From Phoronis australis (lineage: Eukaryota > Phoronida > Phoronidae), in the NCBI GenBank assembly GCA_002633005.1, contig NMRA01000212.1, positions 364,472 to 428,471 of the forward strand: a stretch of 64,000 nucleotides of DNA, given 5' to 3'. Positions 12,505 through 23,900 of the stretch are shown piece after piece (the first letter of the stretch is position 1; each line of letters begins with the position of its first letter). The notes beneath the pieces are model-generated. The model was given only the letters and a program-made list of their open reading frames with translations. It made no database searches and was not told the origin of the DNA. The position numbers and the translations under genes were made by a program.

Positions 12505-13691
12505 AACGGAAAACCCCTGGTACTTTTTTGCGTACTAGTAAAGTCGTAGGCTTTTGATTCAGCACATTTCTGGCACAAAACCACAGAAACTGGCTCTTTT
12601 AATAAATTCACAATACAACGAATTTTGTTGTTTTATTGCTCTGGTCAAAGTGTGAGCCAGTTACTTCAGGATGGTTTATCCCATTTTATAATAATCCCAA
12701 ACATGCGTTTTATGTTGTAAATCCGATAAATGGCCCTTTTATTTTATTGTTCTAAAAATTCTTGATGTCTTTTCAACCTTTTTCAAAATAACCCATGAAG
12801 ATCATGAATGGGTTAGAACCAACATGGCGCATCTTTTTTAAGGCTAACGTGTGTCCTGTGTACATTGCGATTTCTCGATGATATCCCTGTCTTATCTCTT
12901 ACCTAGTGTGCAGTTTTGTATGGTTGTAAAACTTTTTGTGAAAATACTCCAACCCCAGGGCTCTCCTGTAGTGTAGGAGTGTAGGGAAGTGCCACCGACC
13001 AACTGGGATGCCAACATTGTGCTCCGTCACNGTATTGTCACGGCTGGATTTTTTGGCCCTCAAGTTGGATATTTTCTTAAGTGGGTCTATTTGATGAGTT
13101 GGGCAAAAGTTACCTACTCAAGTTGAATCCCAGTTAGGTAATTTCGTTTTGTGGTATTTAGGTTATTGTCTGGGGAGAGCTGATGAAACGCGTGGTATTG
13201 CTACAGGGCAGAGTTTTGTCCCCGGTAGGCATACCTGTTTGTCCGGTTTCCCCAGATTTTGCGTTTTTTGCTCTAGATTTTGATTGAGTGTACGGTGGCA
13301 CCGCTCTATTAAAGTATTATTTGTAAGAGACCCTTACAAGGGACTCCAATGACAACGAATTAACACCAGTGTATTGTCACCATGTATATTCCGAGTGATT
13401 GGACAATATGTAGTGGTAAATGTCTTCAACTCAGAAACAGCCTCCCCTTAGTTTCATTATTGTACATGGGTTTTCAATGTAGATATCGATCTTGTCTATC
13501 GTTTAACATTTCTAGTGCAGACCTGATATCCGTTGCATCAGACGTGCGCATGTCGCTCACGTGGGCCCATTGCATAAAACACATAAAAGTTTTTTTTTTG
13601 TTTATAACACTAAAATAAGACTAAAATATACCTATAAAACTTATACACAAAATAAAACCGACATGACGAGCTAGAGGGTCTAACAATCTAT

Positions 13692-13775
13692 CGGGTCCAG
13701 TGGAATTCGAAGCTACGACCTATAGTCTGAGAACAGGAGGCGTACACTCAACCCGCTGGGTCACGTGCACTGCCT
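13692..13775 (-). repeat. tRNA-derived SINE-like head
   Basis: On the minus strand, TGACCCAGCGGGTTGAGTG resembles a Pol III A box and GTAGCTTCGAATTCC a B box, spaced as in a tRNA gene. The arms do not form a good tRNA cloverleaf, so this is a SINE or pseudo-tRNA and not a functional tRNA. Confidence 0.45.
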
Positions 13776-16001
13776 CCGGTCTTTTGTCCCGCCAACACAC
13801 TGATACACAGATCATTAGGGTTAGTATTATTTAATGTCATTGCTGGTAATGCTACGTGAAACCGACTTATATCAGTATGCGGGTAATGCCATGGGCTTGT
13901 TAGTGCAGCTGTTCTGTACAGATCTACATTTCCTACAGTTGCGTGGGCGGTTTGATGCTAAACCAGTAACAAATTAATAACCCATTCGTGACATTGGGAA
14001 AATAGTTATGAAAATTGATTTTGATTTGGAGCGGAATGTCCGAAAACATGTTCCCCCGCGTTCTCGATGTTCCGCTGGTCGACCTCTCGATCACTCTTAT
14101 TTGTGCGGCCCGGCACCACATAATTTCGCTTTCAAAAATTTAACTCATTTATAAACTTGGTTAAACTTCTGATATCAACTACCATCCCATACTTCATAGC
14201 ATCTGTCTAATATGGCGAATGAAAGATTTCCGCTTGTTTATTACATGTAAATTTGTCGAAAATCTACGGTGTCGTTACACTTGCTTAATGATGAGAAACA
14301 TTTTCCATTTTAATAACGTACAACAAAGGCATTCTACTGTGAAGTTTTTTGCATACAGTCTTTAATATTAAGGAACATAAACAAAAAAAAATACGCACAA
14401 AATTATTTTTGAAACAACAGACACAAGATTGAGAGGTCATCAAGGAAACGGCGTACTGACGAACATCGAGAAACTCTTTGGGGATTTTTAGTTCACAGAT
14501 TTGATTACTACAACTTTCGATCAAAACTCAGTCGACCAGGCAGCCAGAAAAATTTGGTGCAAACTCTCGCGGCTAGTCACGGGGCCGTAAGCTCTAATAA
14601 TAGAAAACATTGGTCACACGTACGCAGGAGTTGGCGTTCCAGGGGTAGAGTTCTAAGCAAATAGGGAGGCCGCCGTTAGTGCCTCTGTGAATCTGACCAA
14701 AGGAGATAGCTAGCTGTGAAATTCCTACACAAGGTGCAAATTAAACAGTATGAAACGAGTCATTTCTCCACATAAGTAATGATAGGTAATTTACAATTAT
14801 CTACATAGAGAGGTACATGAGCATACGTTTGCTATAATTTTTACTGATATGTTGGTTAAAGAGAACCGTTTTTCGTAGCATCCATGTACCTCTATCTCCC
14901 GTAAGAATGCAAACAGTTTCGGAAGTGATCCAGGAATCTCATAGATACTTTTTAAAATTAAATCTAAAATTCAGGTTGAACTCAGAGGAAGTTTTGCTGA
15001 CGTTCTTCAACCCGTAAAAGTCGCCGTTGATGCGATCGCCCTAGTTGCTGTGCAGTGCTGTCGCAACGAAACCTGATTGAAGCAGTTGTAATCCACTGTG
15101 CGTTGTGGCATGTACATGTACGATGCTTGGCGGAATGAATTTTCTAATTTTTTTCCTGGCGACCAATGAGTACTCGTTTAACAGGCATGCGAGGGACCTG
15201 CCGCTCAAACGTGTTTTTCACCGCCATATCTCATGAGCTTATGAACTTGGAGGCGACTTCTCTGAATTATAAGCCGAAAATGTTTCCCTGTGAATTAAGA
15301 CCCTCCCTAAATGTCTACTTTATGAGCTAGGAAAAGGACCAGTTTTGCTAAAGAATAAATAACTCTACAAAAAGTTGTATTATGTTTTTTTGTGTTTTTA
15401 CAACGAATTGATTTGCGTGAATCCAGGGCGTCGTTACCTAAAATTCAATTCCTTAGAAAACATTTTGAACCCCGTAAAACTTATTTAGTGAAAAATTCCA
15501 CGAAGAGGCGATTGATGCTACTTCCATTGCTGTTGTAATACACTCTCTTTCCAAAGATAATGCTTTCCGTATAGGGGTTGAACAAAGAATAGATACTTCA
15601 TAGACAAATAATAACAACTGAATATTTAGCCTTGGCCGACTTTTATTAACATCGAAAAATAAAATCAATACAAAGAAAGTATCTTATCAATATTAGATCA
15701 AATTTCTGGGAATGGCTGTGAATACTCCAGCCTAGTCAGAAGGCAGTCATATGTATGCCCACGACACCACATAGCAACTTTGCAAGTTGGCCACACGAAT
15801 GTCTTAACTATTGTCTACGGTGCGCTCGAAATTCAGGTTCATCGTCCGTTGCTGTGATCGATAAGACGCTTCGGGAAGTCCAGTGTACATGGTTGTTTTG
15901 CGGTGGACACAGTGTCAATGCCAGGCTTCGACACACATTTACTTCATTAGTCATTATTTGCAGTATTTCACACCCGCCGTGTCTCACTGTGTGTGTTGTC
16001 A

Positions 16002-16067
16002 GCTTATGCTCTGTGGTGGCATTACTGCGTCATTTTATCTTCACTTGAGAATGAAACAAGTATGTTT
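16002..16067 (+). repeat. 66-bp perfect direct repeat, left copy, abutting the gap
   Basis: These 66 bases end directly at the first N and recur without mismatch at 19168-19233. After the second copy the sequence goes on as TCGAAATATCGG or similar unique sequence. This fits either a contig-end overlap that was not collapsed or a real duplication. Confidence 0.9.
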
Positions 16068-16348
16068 NNNNNNNNNNNNNNNNNNNNNNNNNNNNNNNNN
16101 NNNNNNNNNNNNNNNNNNNNNNNNNNNNNNNNNNNNNNNNNNNNNNNNNNNNNNNNNNNNNNNNNNNNNNNNNNNNNNNNNNNNNNNNNNNNNNNNNNNN
16201 NNNNNNNNNNNNNNNNNNNNNNNNNNNNNNNNNNNNNNNNNNNNNNNNNNNNNNNNNNNNNNNNNNNNNNNNNNNNNNNNNNNNNNNNNNNNNNNNNNNN
16301 NNNNNNNNNNNNNNNNNNNNNNNNNNNNNNNNNNNNNNNNNNNNNNNN
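16068..16348. other. Assembly gap (281 N)
   Basis: A run of N separates two contigs. Frames called through it are artefacts. The gap length may be an estimate. Confidence 0.99.
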
Positions 16349-16589
16349 TGTTTTGTGTCCCGTCGGAAGAAAATTTAAATTCGAAAACATCTTCTGAAAA
16401 CGCACAAAAAAGTGTATTAGTAAAATCTACTGATTTTTAAGTGGTTTTAAAAAACAATCGGTAAACTCACCGATTTTTGTCTCATTACTTTGATACGTGT
16501 CTCTTCCGATAAGTTAGTACCTAACGTGCAGACGAGCACTCCAAATTGGAACGCTAAGTCCCGCGTGGTTGCGCTGCACGCGAAACAAG

Positions 16590-16623
16590 ATGGCGGACGA
16601 ACTTTGGAGCCTGACGACAATAG
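16590..16623 (+). promoter_or_regulatory. Possible transcription start region with AAGATGGCGGAC
   Basis: A CpG-containing stretch (about 16510-16620) carries AAGATGGCGGAC, which resembles the YY1-type element found at many animal transcription starts. Its ATG opens MADELWSLTTI and is followed by a possible splice donor, ATAG/GTAACC, at 16624. No downstream exon was identified, so this could be the first exon of an unrecognised + strand gene or chance. Confidence 0.22.
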
Positions 16624-16780
16624 GTAACCGGACTATACAAAGATTATCCTTCAACAACGTTGCGTCTCGAAAGTCCAAAAACTGCGCCTTATACAAACCA
16701 TTAACTTTGATTACTACAATGCTGTCCGAATTCACGGCTCTCAACACCACGCCTGCTCTGTTGAGAGCATTAATTTGTTC

Positions 16781-18411
16781 ACAACGTGATTAAGAAGTCA
16801 AGCCAGTCTTGATCCCTCAGCCGAGTAAACCCAGGCGTTTCCTTCTTGTAGTCGCTAAGAAGTTCGCGGAGTGTCTTCTCGCTGCGGCTATTGTTTCCTG
16901 CAAAGTCAAATAAAATTCCCCACGAATAGTGAATCGCGTTTTCCTCCAACAGGAAAACCCCCCGAAATTGAGGACCGATTCCTTTCCCATTGACAAACTG
17001 GAACACTTCAACCTCCGAGTCTACTGACCTCATATAAAGATGACGATTCTTTGCAAAATACTTTGAGGACGTAAAAAATCTGCTGTCGCTGAAATCAGTA
17101 GAAACATACAGCCATAATTTCCTCGATCAATGACGACGGGCTTTCCGTAACTGTAACTCATGGGGTCGTGAACAACAGTCTCACGAACGTTAATAGCAAA
17201 GTCTGGCAGATCGAGAAGCGGTGACGTCTTGAAAGTTGGAAAGGAAAAAACAGGTTCATATCCAGACCAACTTCTGTTGTTTCTACTACGTTTTTTCATG
17301 GAAAATACTGATTTCACTTTACGAATTGCTCTCTGAAAAACTGATAACTTTTGGATCGCCTTGTCTGTCTAAGTCATCTGCGTCCTCGCTCATACAAGGT
17401 ACTGGCACAAATCGAGTTTCTGTAACTTCTTCCGGGAACATGTGTACAGAACCGTCTGTAAACGAGGCCAGGTTCTTCGCTGAGTTCGAATTGCTAATAT
17501 CTTCACATCCTTTGGAATTTCCAGAGCATGTAGGCTGTGATAACTCGTCACCGGCCTTGGGTACACCCTCGTATTCGTGACATCCCAAAGTGTCGACGTC
17601 AAGCGGTGTGGTGACTCTATGTGGCTCTTGACTAACGTTCAAACAATGTACATGTACACGGTTGTTACGGAAAGATCGCTTTTGTTTTGTTCGTTTTGTG
17701 CCAGCAACAGAACATCCAGGTAGAGGTGACTCGTTACTCTTGACCTCTTGACCGTTGCCTCTTAACAGGATAATGTTGCCAAGTGGTTCTCGGTTGTTAC
17801 TCATACATGTTGTATCTTTTTGTAATATCTCTTTTTCGGCATCACCAAAGCAACCGGGAGGAGGTGAGTCGTTATTAGTCATCACCTCATAAAAATCCCC
17901 TATCAACTTTATTTCGTCCGGGTTGGTATTTCTTTGTGGCTCTTGACGACCACTCGAGCAATTAGTATTGCTGTTATGTAGGCTATGCCGGCTCTGTTTT
18001 GTTTCTGTTTTTTGTCGTCTCCAAGGAAACCACAGAAGGACAAGTTGTCTCCCTTGGCCACCATCTCATCCTCGTGCGGAATGATGTCTCTTTGTGGCTC
18101 TCCACTGGCACTCAAGCAATGTGCCCGGTTGTTACTTGAATTTTTGTTTTGTTTTGACCGTTTTTTGGCATCCTCAGAATATGCAGACGGAGGTAATTTG
18201 TCTCTTGTGGATACGAGCTGGTAATTGTCGTCTCTCGACTCGTACTCATCCTCACCCGGGATGATATCTCTAAGTGGCTCTTGAAAACCACTGGAGCATT
18301 GTGCACTGCTAGAATGCATTGTTCGTAATTCTTCAATTCTTTCTTTCTCTCGCTTCCTCGTTTGAGTCTCTCATTCGTCCTCTTCAGGATATCTTTTTTA
18401 TTTGTAATCAT
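16781..18411 (-). pseudogene. Degenerate tandem-repeat protein ORF, unknown function
   Basis: I do not recognise this protein. On the minus strand several adjacent open frames line up as one broken reading frame. From about 18310 to 17560 there are about five units of 50-60 residues with the pattern C-x-EP-(L/Q)RDIIP-x-EDE, a PPPGC or PLPGC-like block, basic KK/KQ residues, then NNR-x-H-x-C. Unit starts show in DNA as GTGGCTCT-like motifs on the + strand near 17617, 17935, 18093 and 18276. A frameshift falls near 17985 (between units two and three), a stop at about 17320 and another frameshift near 17110. A non-repeat C-terminal part follows (FQFVNGKGIGPQFRGVF, then HYSWGILFDF) and ends at 16781. 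The breaks cannot be fixed with short introns. It lies between the two 66-bp direct repeats. Confidence 0.45.
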
Positions 18412-18554
18412 CCCAACTATTTGTGTGAGGCCCTACACCTCCACTAACCAAAACAGCAATCTTGTTCTGTCGTGAACAATTTCGCTCAAGCTGTCTGAAT
18501 AGATTTGCTTTCCCAATTGCTTTTTTTACAATTAATACTTCTTTTTGAAAAAAG

Positions 18555-18818
18555 ATGGCCATGCATCGCCTGAAAATCTCTCACACAGACGAATGCCCCT
18601 GTGGCACTGGACCCCAGACACCTGAGCATAATTTACTGCAGAACTGGCCTACGTTCGATTCCCTAAGGCGCCAGACATGGCCCAGTCCGGTGGAACTCAA
18701 GGTAAAACTGTGGGGCCCGACGGCATCATTGTGGCGAACTGCAGACTTCGCCCAAAAGACCAGATTGACTATTTAAGCTACATGGCCGGGAACGCTGAAC
18801 AAGAAGAAGAAAAAAAAT
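18555..18818 (+). mobile_element. 5'-truncated LINE scrap (C-terminal zinc-knuckle region)
   Basis: The frame contains HRLKISHTDECPCGTGPQTP, then EHNLLQN and RRQTWPSP, and ends with WRTADFAQKTRLTI. This is the typical end of non-LTR retrotransposon polyproteins in marine animals, with a CxC...H...C knuckle whose last cysteine appears as W here. An A-rich tail (AAGAAGAAG then A8) follows at 18801-18818, as for a reverse-transcribed 3' end. About 70 codons remain. Confidence 0.7.
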
Positions 18819-19167
18819 CAGTTTATTTTAGTACACCGTCATAACCATTTTTTAAATTCCCCTATTTTTAAAGTTCAATTTCAGCATGTTTAGCTGGTCA
18901 AAAGACGAAATTTGAATTGGACGTTTTTGCTCATCAAATTGGTCCTCACTATAGCATGATTCATTTTTAAATTACCAACTCAGGTCACAGGCAATTCGTA
19001 CATGTGACATGATGAAATTCACAATTTCAGGGTTCGACAACCTCAATAATGTTGAAAGCGAATTTTTAAGTCACCGTGGGTTTCCTGTTGTAAACAGAAT
19101 GTGAATCTAATCATGGTAAGTAATATTATGAGACTGATTTCATGGGTGTCACAGAAAAACCTAATTC

Positions 19168-19233
19168 GCTTATGCTCTGTGGTGGCATTACTGCGTCATT
19201 TTATCTTCACTTGAGAATGAAACAAGTATGTTT
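19168..19233 (+). repeat. 66-bp perfect direct repeat, right copy
   Basis: Identical to 16002-16067. It lies 3.17 kb downstream, past the gap, the broken repeat-protein ORF and the LINE scrap. Confidence 0.9.
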
Positions 19234-20937
19234 CGAAATATCGGTGCCTTTTAATTAGCCATGTCGCTAGGTCAGTTACTTTATGTTCAGTTGAGAGTAG
19301 AGTTTTGTTCCGAAGGTATGAACATAAAGACTGTCAACAATGAAAAGTGTCGTGCGTTAAATCAATTTGCTAATGGATAAATATATCAAATGCACCAGTG
19401 TTAGAGTATGATCTCATATCGGAGTCATTTAGGATGAGTGCATGTGTAGGAGTAGTTCAGAGAATTAAGAATTATGTAATAAAACCCCAACATGAGGAAT
19501 TGTAGCAAACATGTTTGGTTCAGTACATCCTATTATGATTCATGTATGTCGCTATATAAGTGTATGATCTCATGGATTGTTACAGACTCAGTAGTATCAG
19601 TAGAAGTGTATGTAATAAAACTATTATCCCCCATCAGATTAGTATTATCCTTGGACCGCGTTCTCGCACTGCGTCGCGCATTCAGCGTTCCTAACCGAAC
19701 GGAATGCCTTTCACTGCTAGTACATCAACAACCAATGAACAACACGTGCGAGTTGTGACGATATGTGAGTCACATGTATATCTAATATTTGCATATCATA
19801 TTTTTTCTAGATTCAATGTGACATCATTGGTGAGAAAAGACAAATTTGAACATGAAGCACACGCTCCAAATTATTTGCCGGTGAGGTGACCTATCAACAA
19901 TTATTGCCTAATAGGCCTATTGTTTGATTTCCTTATCTCCTAATCGCATGCTAATGACGCCTTGTCAATTCTTGCATAACATCGAGTGCCACCTCTACAC
20001 TCGACTGAGGTGTTGCTACATGAGGCGTATTCAACGATATTTCTGACGGGAGCCGGTCGACGGTGTATCGTAGGCCACTGAAGTGCGACATAAGTCTTGT
20101 TTTTTACAGTGATAATTCGCACTTTATTACAGTAATAAATCTTTAGCCAATCAGAAGCCAGGAATAATTACTGTAATAAATATTTATTACTGTTTTACTG
20201 GAGTAAATCAACCAATCAGATAGCAATAATTACTATAATAAATATATACATCGGACTCATGTCGCTGTTGGCTATCTATAAGCCAAGTGTGACATAAGTC
20301 CTATTTATTACACCTTTCGGCTTTGATGCAAATCGAGAGTGAACTCGACATTGAATATTCTTAATATTACCGTCATTATCGAAAATAAATAGGTAGGTCT
20401 ATCTTTTCATGCAACGCTCGTAATTTAGGAACTAAGTCCCTATTAAATTCAGGGCTCAATGTTTAGTTATATCATAAGAAAATATCAATTAGTCAAATAG
20501 GAGCTCATAATAAAGCTGAACTGATCGAACAAGATTACATCTGTCGGTAAAGAAACACACAAATGGGCAAACTTTCAGGCAATGAATCCGACACTGGGCG
20601 TGCTAGGACCTAAGCTAGGACCCAGCTAAAACCTCGTCAAAGTCACGTGTTTTCATTTGAAATCCACGGCAATATCTCACGTAATCTCGCGAAGTCTTGC
20701 TTTTTAGCGAGGTCCTAGCGTTACTGAACGGGAGGCGGTCCACGCGTGGCATGTTTTGATCATCAAGCACCAGATGTCTCTGGTGTTCATTGGTGTCTTG
20801 AACAGATGCAAGTCGTGTTTAGTAGAAACTGTTTGGCATTGGGTTTCTGAGCAGAGATCGACTGATATATGGGCACTGTTGGATCGACGGTAGTATTGGA
20901 GTTAGTTACTTATGCGTAGATTTTATGCTCATCGAGT
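19234..20937. other. Intergenic region and SV2-like gene promoter side
   Basis: No gene is seen. Around 20110-20240 there are several TTACTGTAATAAATA-type palindromic AT motifs next to CCAATCAGA. From about 20580 to 20930 CpG content rises, with inverted GCTAGGACC and GGTCCTAGC motifs. This is the likely promoter side of the transporter gene that starts at 20938; no TATA box is obvious. Confidence 0.35.
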
Positions 20938-23900
20938 ATGGAAAACGAAAGAGAAGCCTTGATGTCAAACGAGGTTGATGGTGAGTTACCCTCTCAGGCC
21001 CAGGACTATACTCTATACTATAGTCGGTAAACCAACTGTTTGAGCTGGGTGACAGAAACCATGATCTACTTCTGACTCTGTCTATTCCTGAGGCTGGTCA
21101 CTGCAGTGGTCTTCACTGAGTTTCAGTTTCACCCAGAATAAGTCGCTGAGCTTGCATCACCAGACATCAACCACAAGCCCGTATAGATTTTTATTCAGTA
21201 GACATTCTTTACAATTTGATTGTTGTCCGTTCTGAGTGCCCGTATTAATTGAGTCACGGGTATGTGTCACGTGACCGTTTTCAGCCAAATCAAACAATAC
21301 GGAAAGGTACACACATAGCAAAACAGCATCAATAACATGAGCAAATTTTAAATGTCTCGGCACATCAAAGGCATGACAGTGCCCATCACAGATTGAAGTG
21401 ATCTACTAGTAGTCGCTCTTCATTTTGGCTGAATGTGTATTGGCCTGAGATAATTGTGTTTGTAAACCAACACATCTGTTTAGCATACAGCATAGGAGTT
21501 TTAAAGTCAAACGACCAACTTAAACATTTTTATAATTCTATTGTAAAGACTCTTCGAATGTTTGAAATGGATGTGTTTTAAGAAAAATTAACAACTAAAG
21601 GTTTTCTGCAGGCACGTGTGGATTAATTTGTGAATCTGTTTGGAGGTATTAGTCACAGTCTGGCTCAATTAAGCTCGTCCATGCGTTAATTGGGGTCACA
21701 AAAACTCCAAATGTTAGCGTAGGAGTTCATTATGTGCAACGTAAAAGTTTTGTCATTGCTATCTTATCAGTCGTATTTTGATAGTCCTCGTACAAAAGCG
21801 GAACATTTTCAAAACAATTCCTAATGACATTTTGGAGAACAATACATAAAGCAGAGTAAACTGAATTCATGTGAATCCGTCCATGCAGTTATTTCTGAGA
21901 TATTATGTTCCGAATTTGGCTTAAATTTTAATTTTTCTGGGGTCTTATTACAACGATTTCCTTAGTAGATGTGGTTACAACATCCACTAGCATTCTTTGT
22001 AGGGGCAATTAAAATTTTCACTTTAGTGCACAAGTTGATTTCCTACACAAAATTTCACCGAGGACAGAAATGTCAGTGAACTTTTTGCCACGTTTTCAAG
22101 GGGTGGCCCATGTGGTTAAGCTCGTCCTCCAATTAGTGTGCGCCCCTAAACTGTGCTTAGAATAGTTCATGCAACTTGTAATAGGATCAAAAGGACATCC
22201 CATCTACTCCTCGTGCTTATCATCACCTCTGTATCCTTATACTGGACTAATTACTTACAACAGACTCTCACTGAGCTGAAGGCAATCTCTCACAAGAGAG
22301 GTGTTGATGAATGTGTTTCACTTTTTGGCTGTGCTGCACGGTCCTGCCTCAGACACAGCGACTGATCAAAGTTGTCGTTTGTATACTGCGTTGTCTATTT
22401 ATAGAGTGCATTGTTGGTGAGCTGTCGTGTTCTGAGGAAGTTTGTCAACCATGTATGTGACGAATTCTCCAAGATAATTTAAGGTTTTTTAACTTTAGGC
22501 CCCCATGTATTTTTTTAGTGCATCTCCGGCTCATGGGTCTTATATAATTACTCAATTTTCACTGCCCTGTAGAATTATTCTGTATACCACATTGGCATCC
22601 ATGTTGATTTACTTTTGCCTCATTTTCCAATGTAGATAACTATGGAGATAGTAGTACAGAGAAGTTGGAGAAGGCATATACTTTTGAAGAGGCAGTCAAA
22701 GCCACAGGTATGTAATAGACTATTTTATTCGCGCTTGCAGTACAGTTATCTCCCTTTTTGCTAGTGCTGAACTCCATTGGGATACCTGATGTTTTCGACC
22801 CTTCAATGGGGACAGGCCAGGTTATCACTGAATGGCAGCCTCCTTTGAAGATCTGTAGTAGATTTACAGCATTGTGCATTGTGTGGGTGCATGGATGACA
22901 GGTGAGCCTGTCTTGTCTTCAAAAATTGAGATATTCCCTCTACTTCAGGATGCCATTCTTACAAAACATAATGAGCAGATATGGGACAAAAGTGCAGGTG
23001 AAACAGTGGTTTAGTAAAGAGGGGGGACGTAGTGGGATGCCATCCCCTCACTTTTTTACATGCAGGGGATGCTCCTTCCAGTAAAATTCCATTATATCCC
23101 ATACTGGGATCTATAAGTATAAATTTGAGCAAAATTCACATTATGTTTCATTTTTGAGAAAATGGGATTTCTTGTCATGGTACTCAATAAGAGTATCTAC
23201 ATTTTAGGCTATTCTGTACGCACAGCATAACGACACTTATTTTTTCTAGTACTACACCACTGAATTAAAGATATGGGATGCTTATGTGCACCTGATTGAA
23301 GGAGGTGATGAAACAGCCTCATTGTATCAACGAATCTTTCATTATAGGATCTTTCTGATGTTCATATCAGATAATCACTTCGCTGATGATGGAATCTTTG
23401 GTAAAATTATAAAATAATCCTCAGCATGTCTTCACCTATTCAGCACACAAGTGAAAGAATTTTCATGTTGTCAAATTTCTTAACAAAAATAAGTATTAGA
23501 AGAAAATTTTAATCAGTTGTTAAAATATTTTTGATATGTAGATGTCGTAAAACCTCACTTTGTAAAGTTTTAATTATTTGAAGCAAGTTAATCAGTCTTT
23601 AAATATAGCCGCATTGTTCTGGTCTGTTACTAACTCATTTTGAAACTTGCGCCTTACTACTTAAACAAAAAGGAACCTGCATGAATCAATTTTTTCCAAA
23701 GTCTAAAACTTTTTTCAAAGGTCACATGAATGCACTCAAGCAAGGTTCCAAACATCGTGGCTTGCCGAGTTTGCCAACCCCCACCCCCAACCTCACTGTA
23801 CCACTGAAACTGGGTTGAGTGGAGTAAATACAATTCCCATCACTTTTGCCTATTTCATGTGGGTTTTTGTTTTTAAAAAGTACCAAACCATCGTATGAGT

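Larger units (their letters stand above)
11640..16001. other. Long intergenic stretch without a supported gene
   Basis: No open frame here has a recognisable domain or convincing exon borders. It contains the fold-back at 12098-12504, an old repeat at about 12590-12710, a single N at 13031 and a tRNA-like SINE head at 13692-13775. The remainder (13800-16000) is unique-looking AT-rich sequence in which I see nothing. Confidence 0.6.

Noticed and set aside
13692-13775. Functional tRNA gene
   Set aside because: A and B boxes are present, but acceptor and anticodon stems do not pair properly; better seen as a SINE head.
15883-16440. Open frames of 127-185 codons across 15883-16440 on both strands
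   Set aside because: They run through the N gap, so the middle is not sequence. The ends show no domain.
17236-17580. Plus-strand frame of 114 codons
   Set aside because: Shadow of the opposite-strand repeat-protein frames, with no domain of its own.
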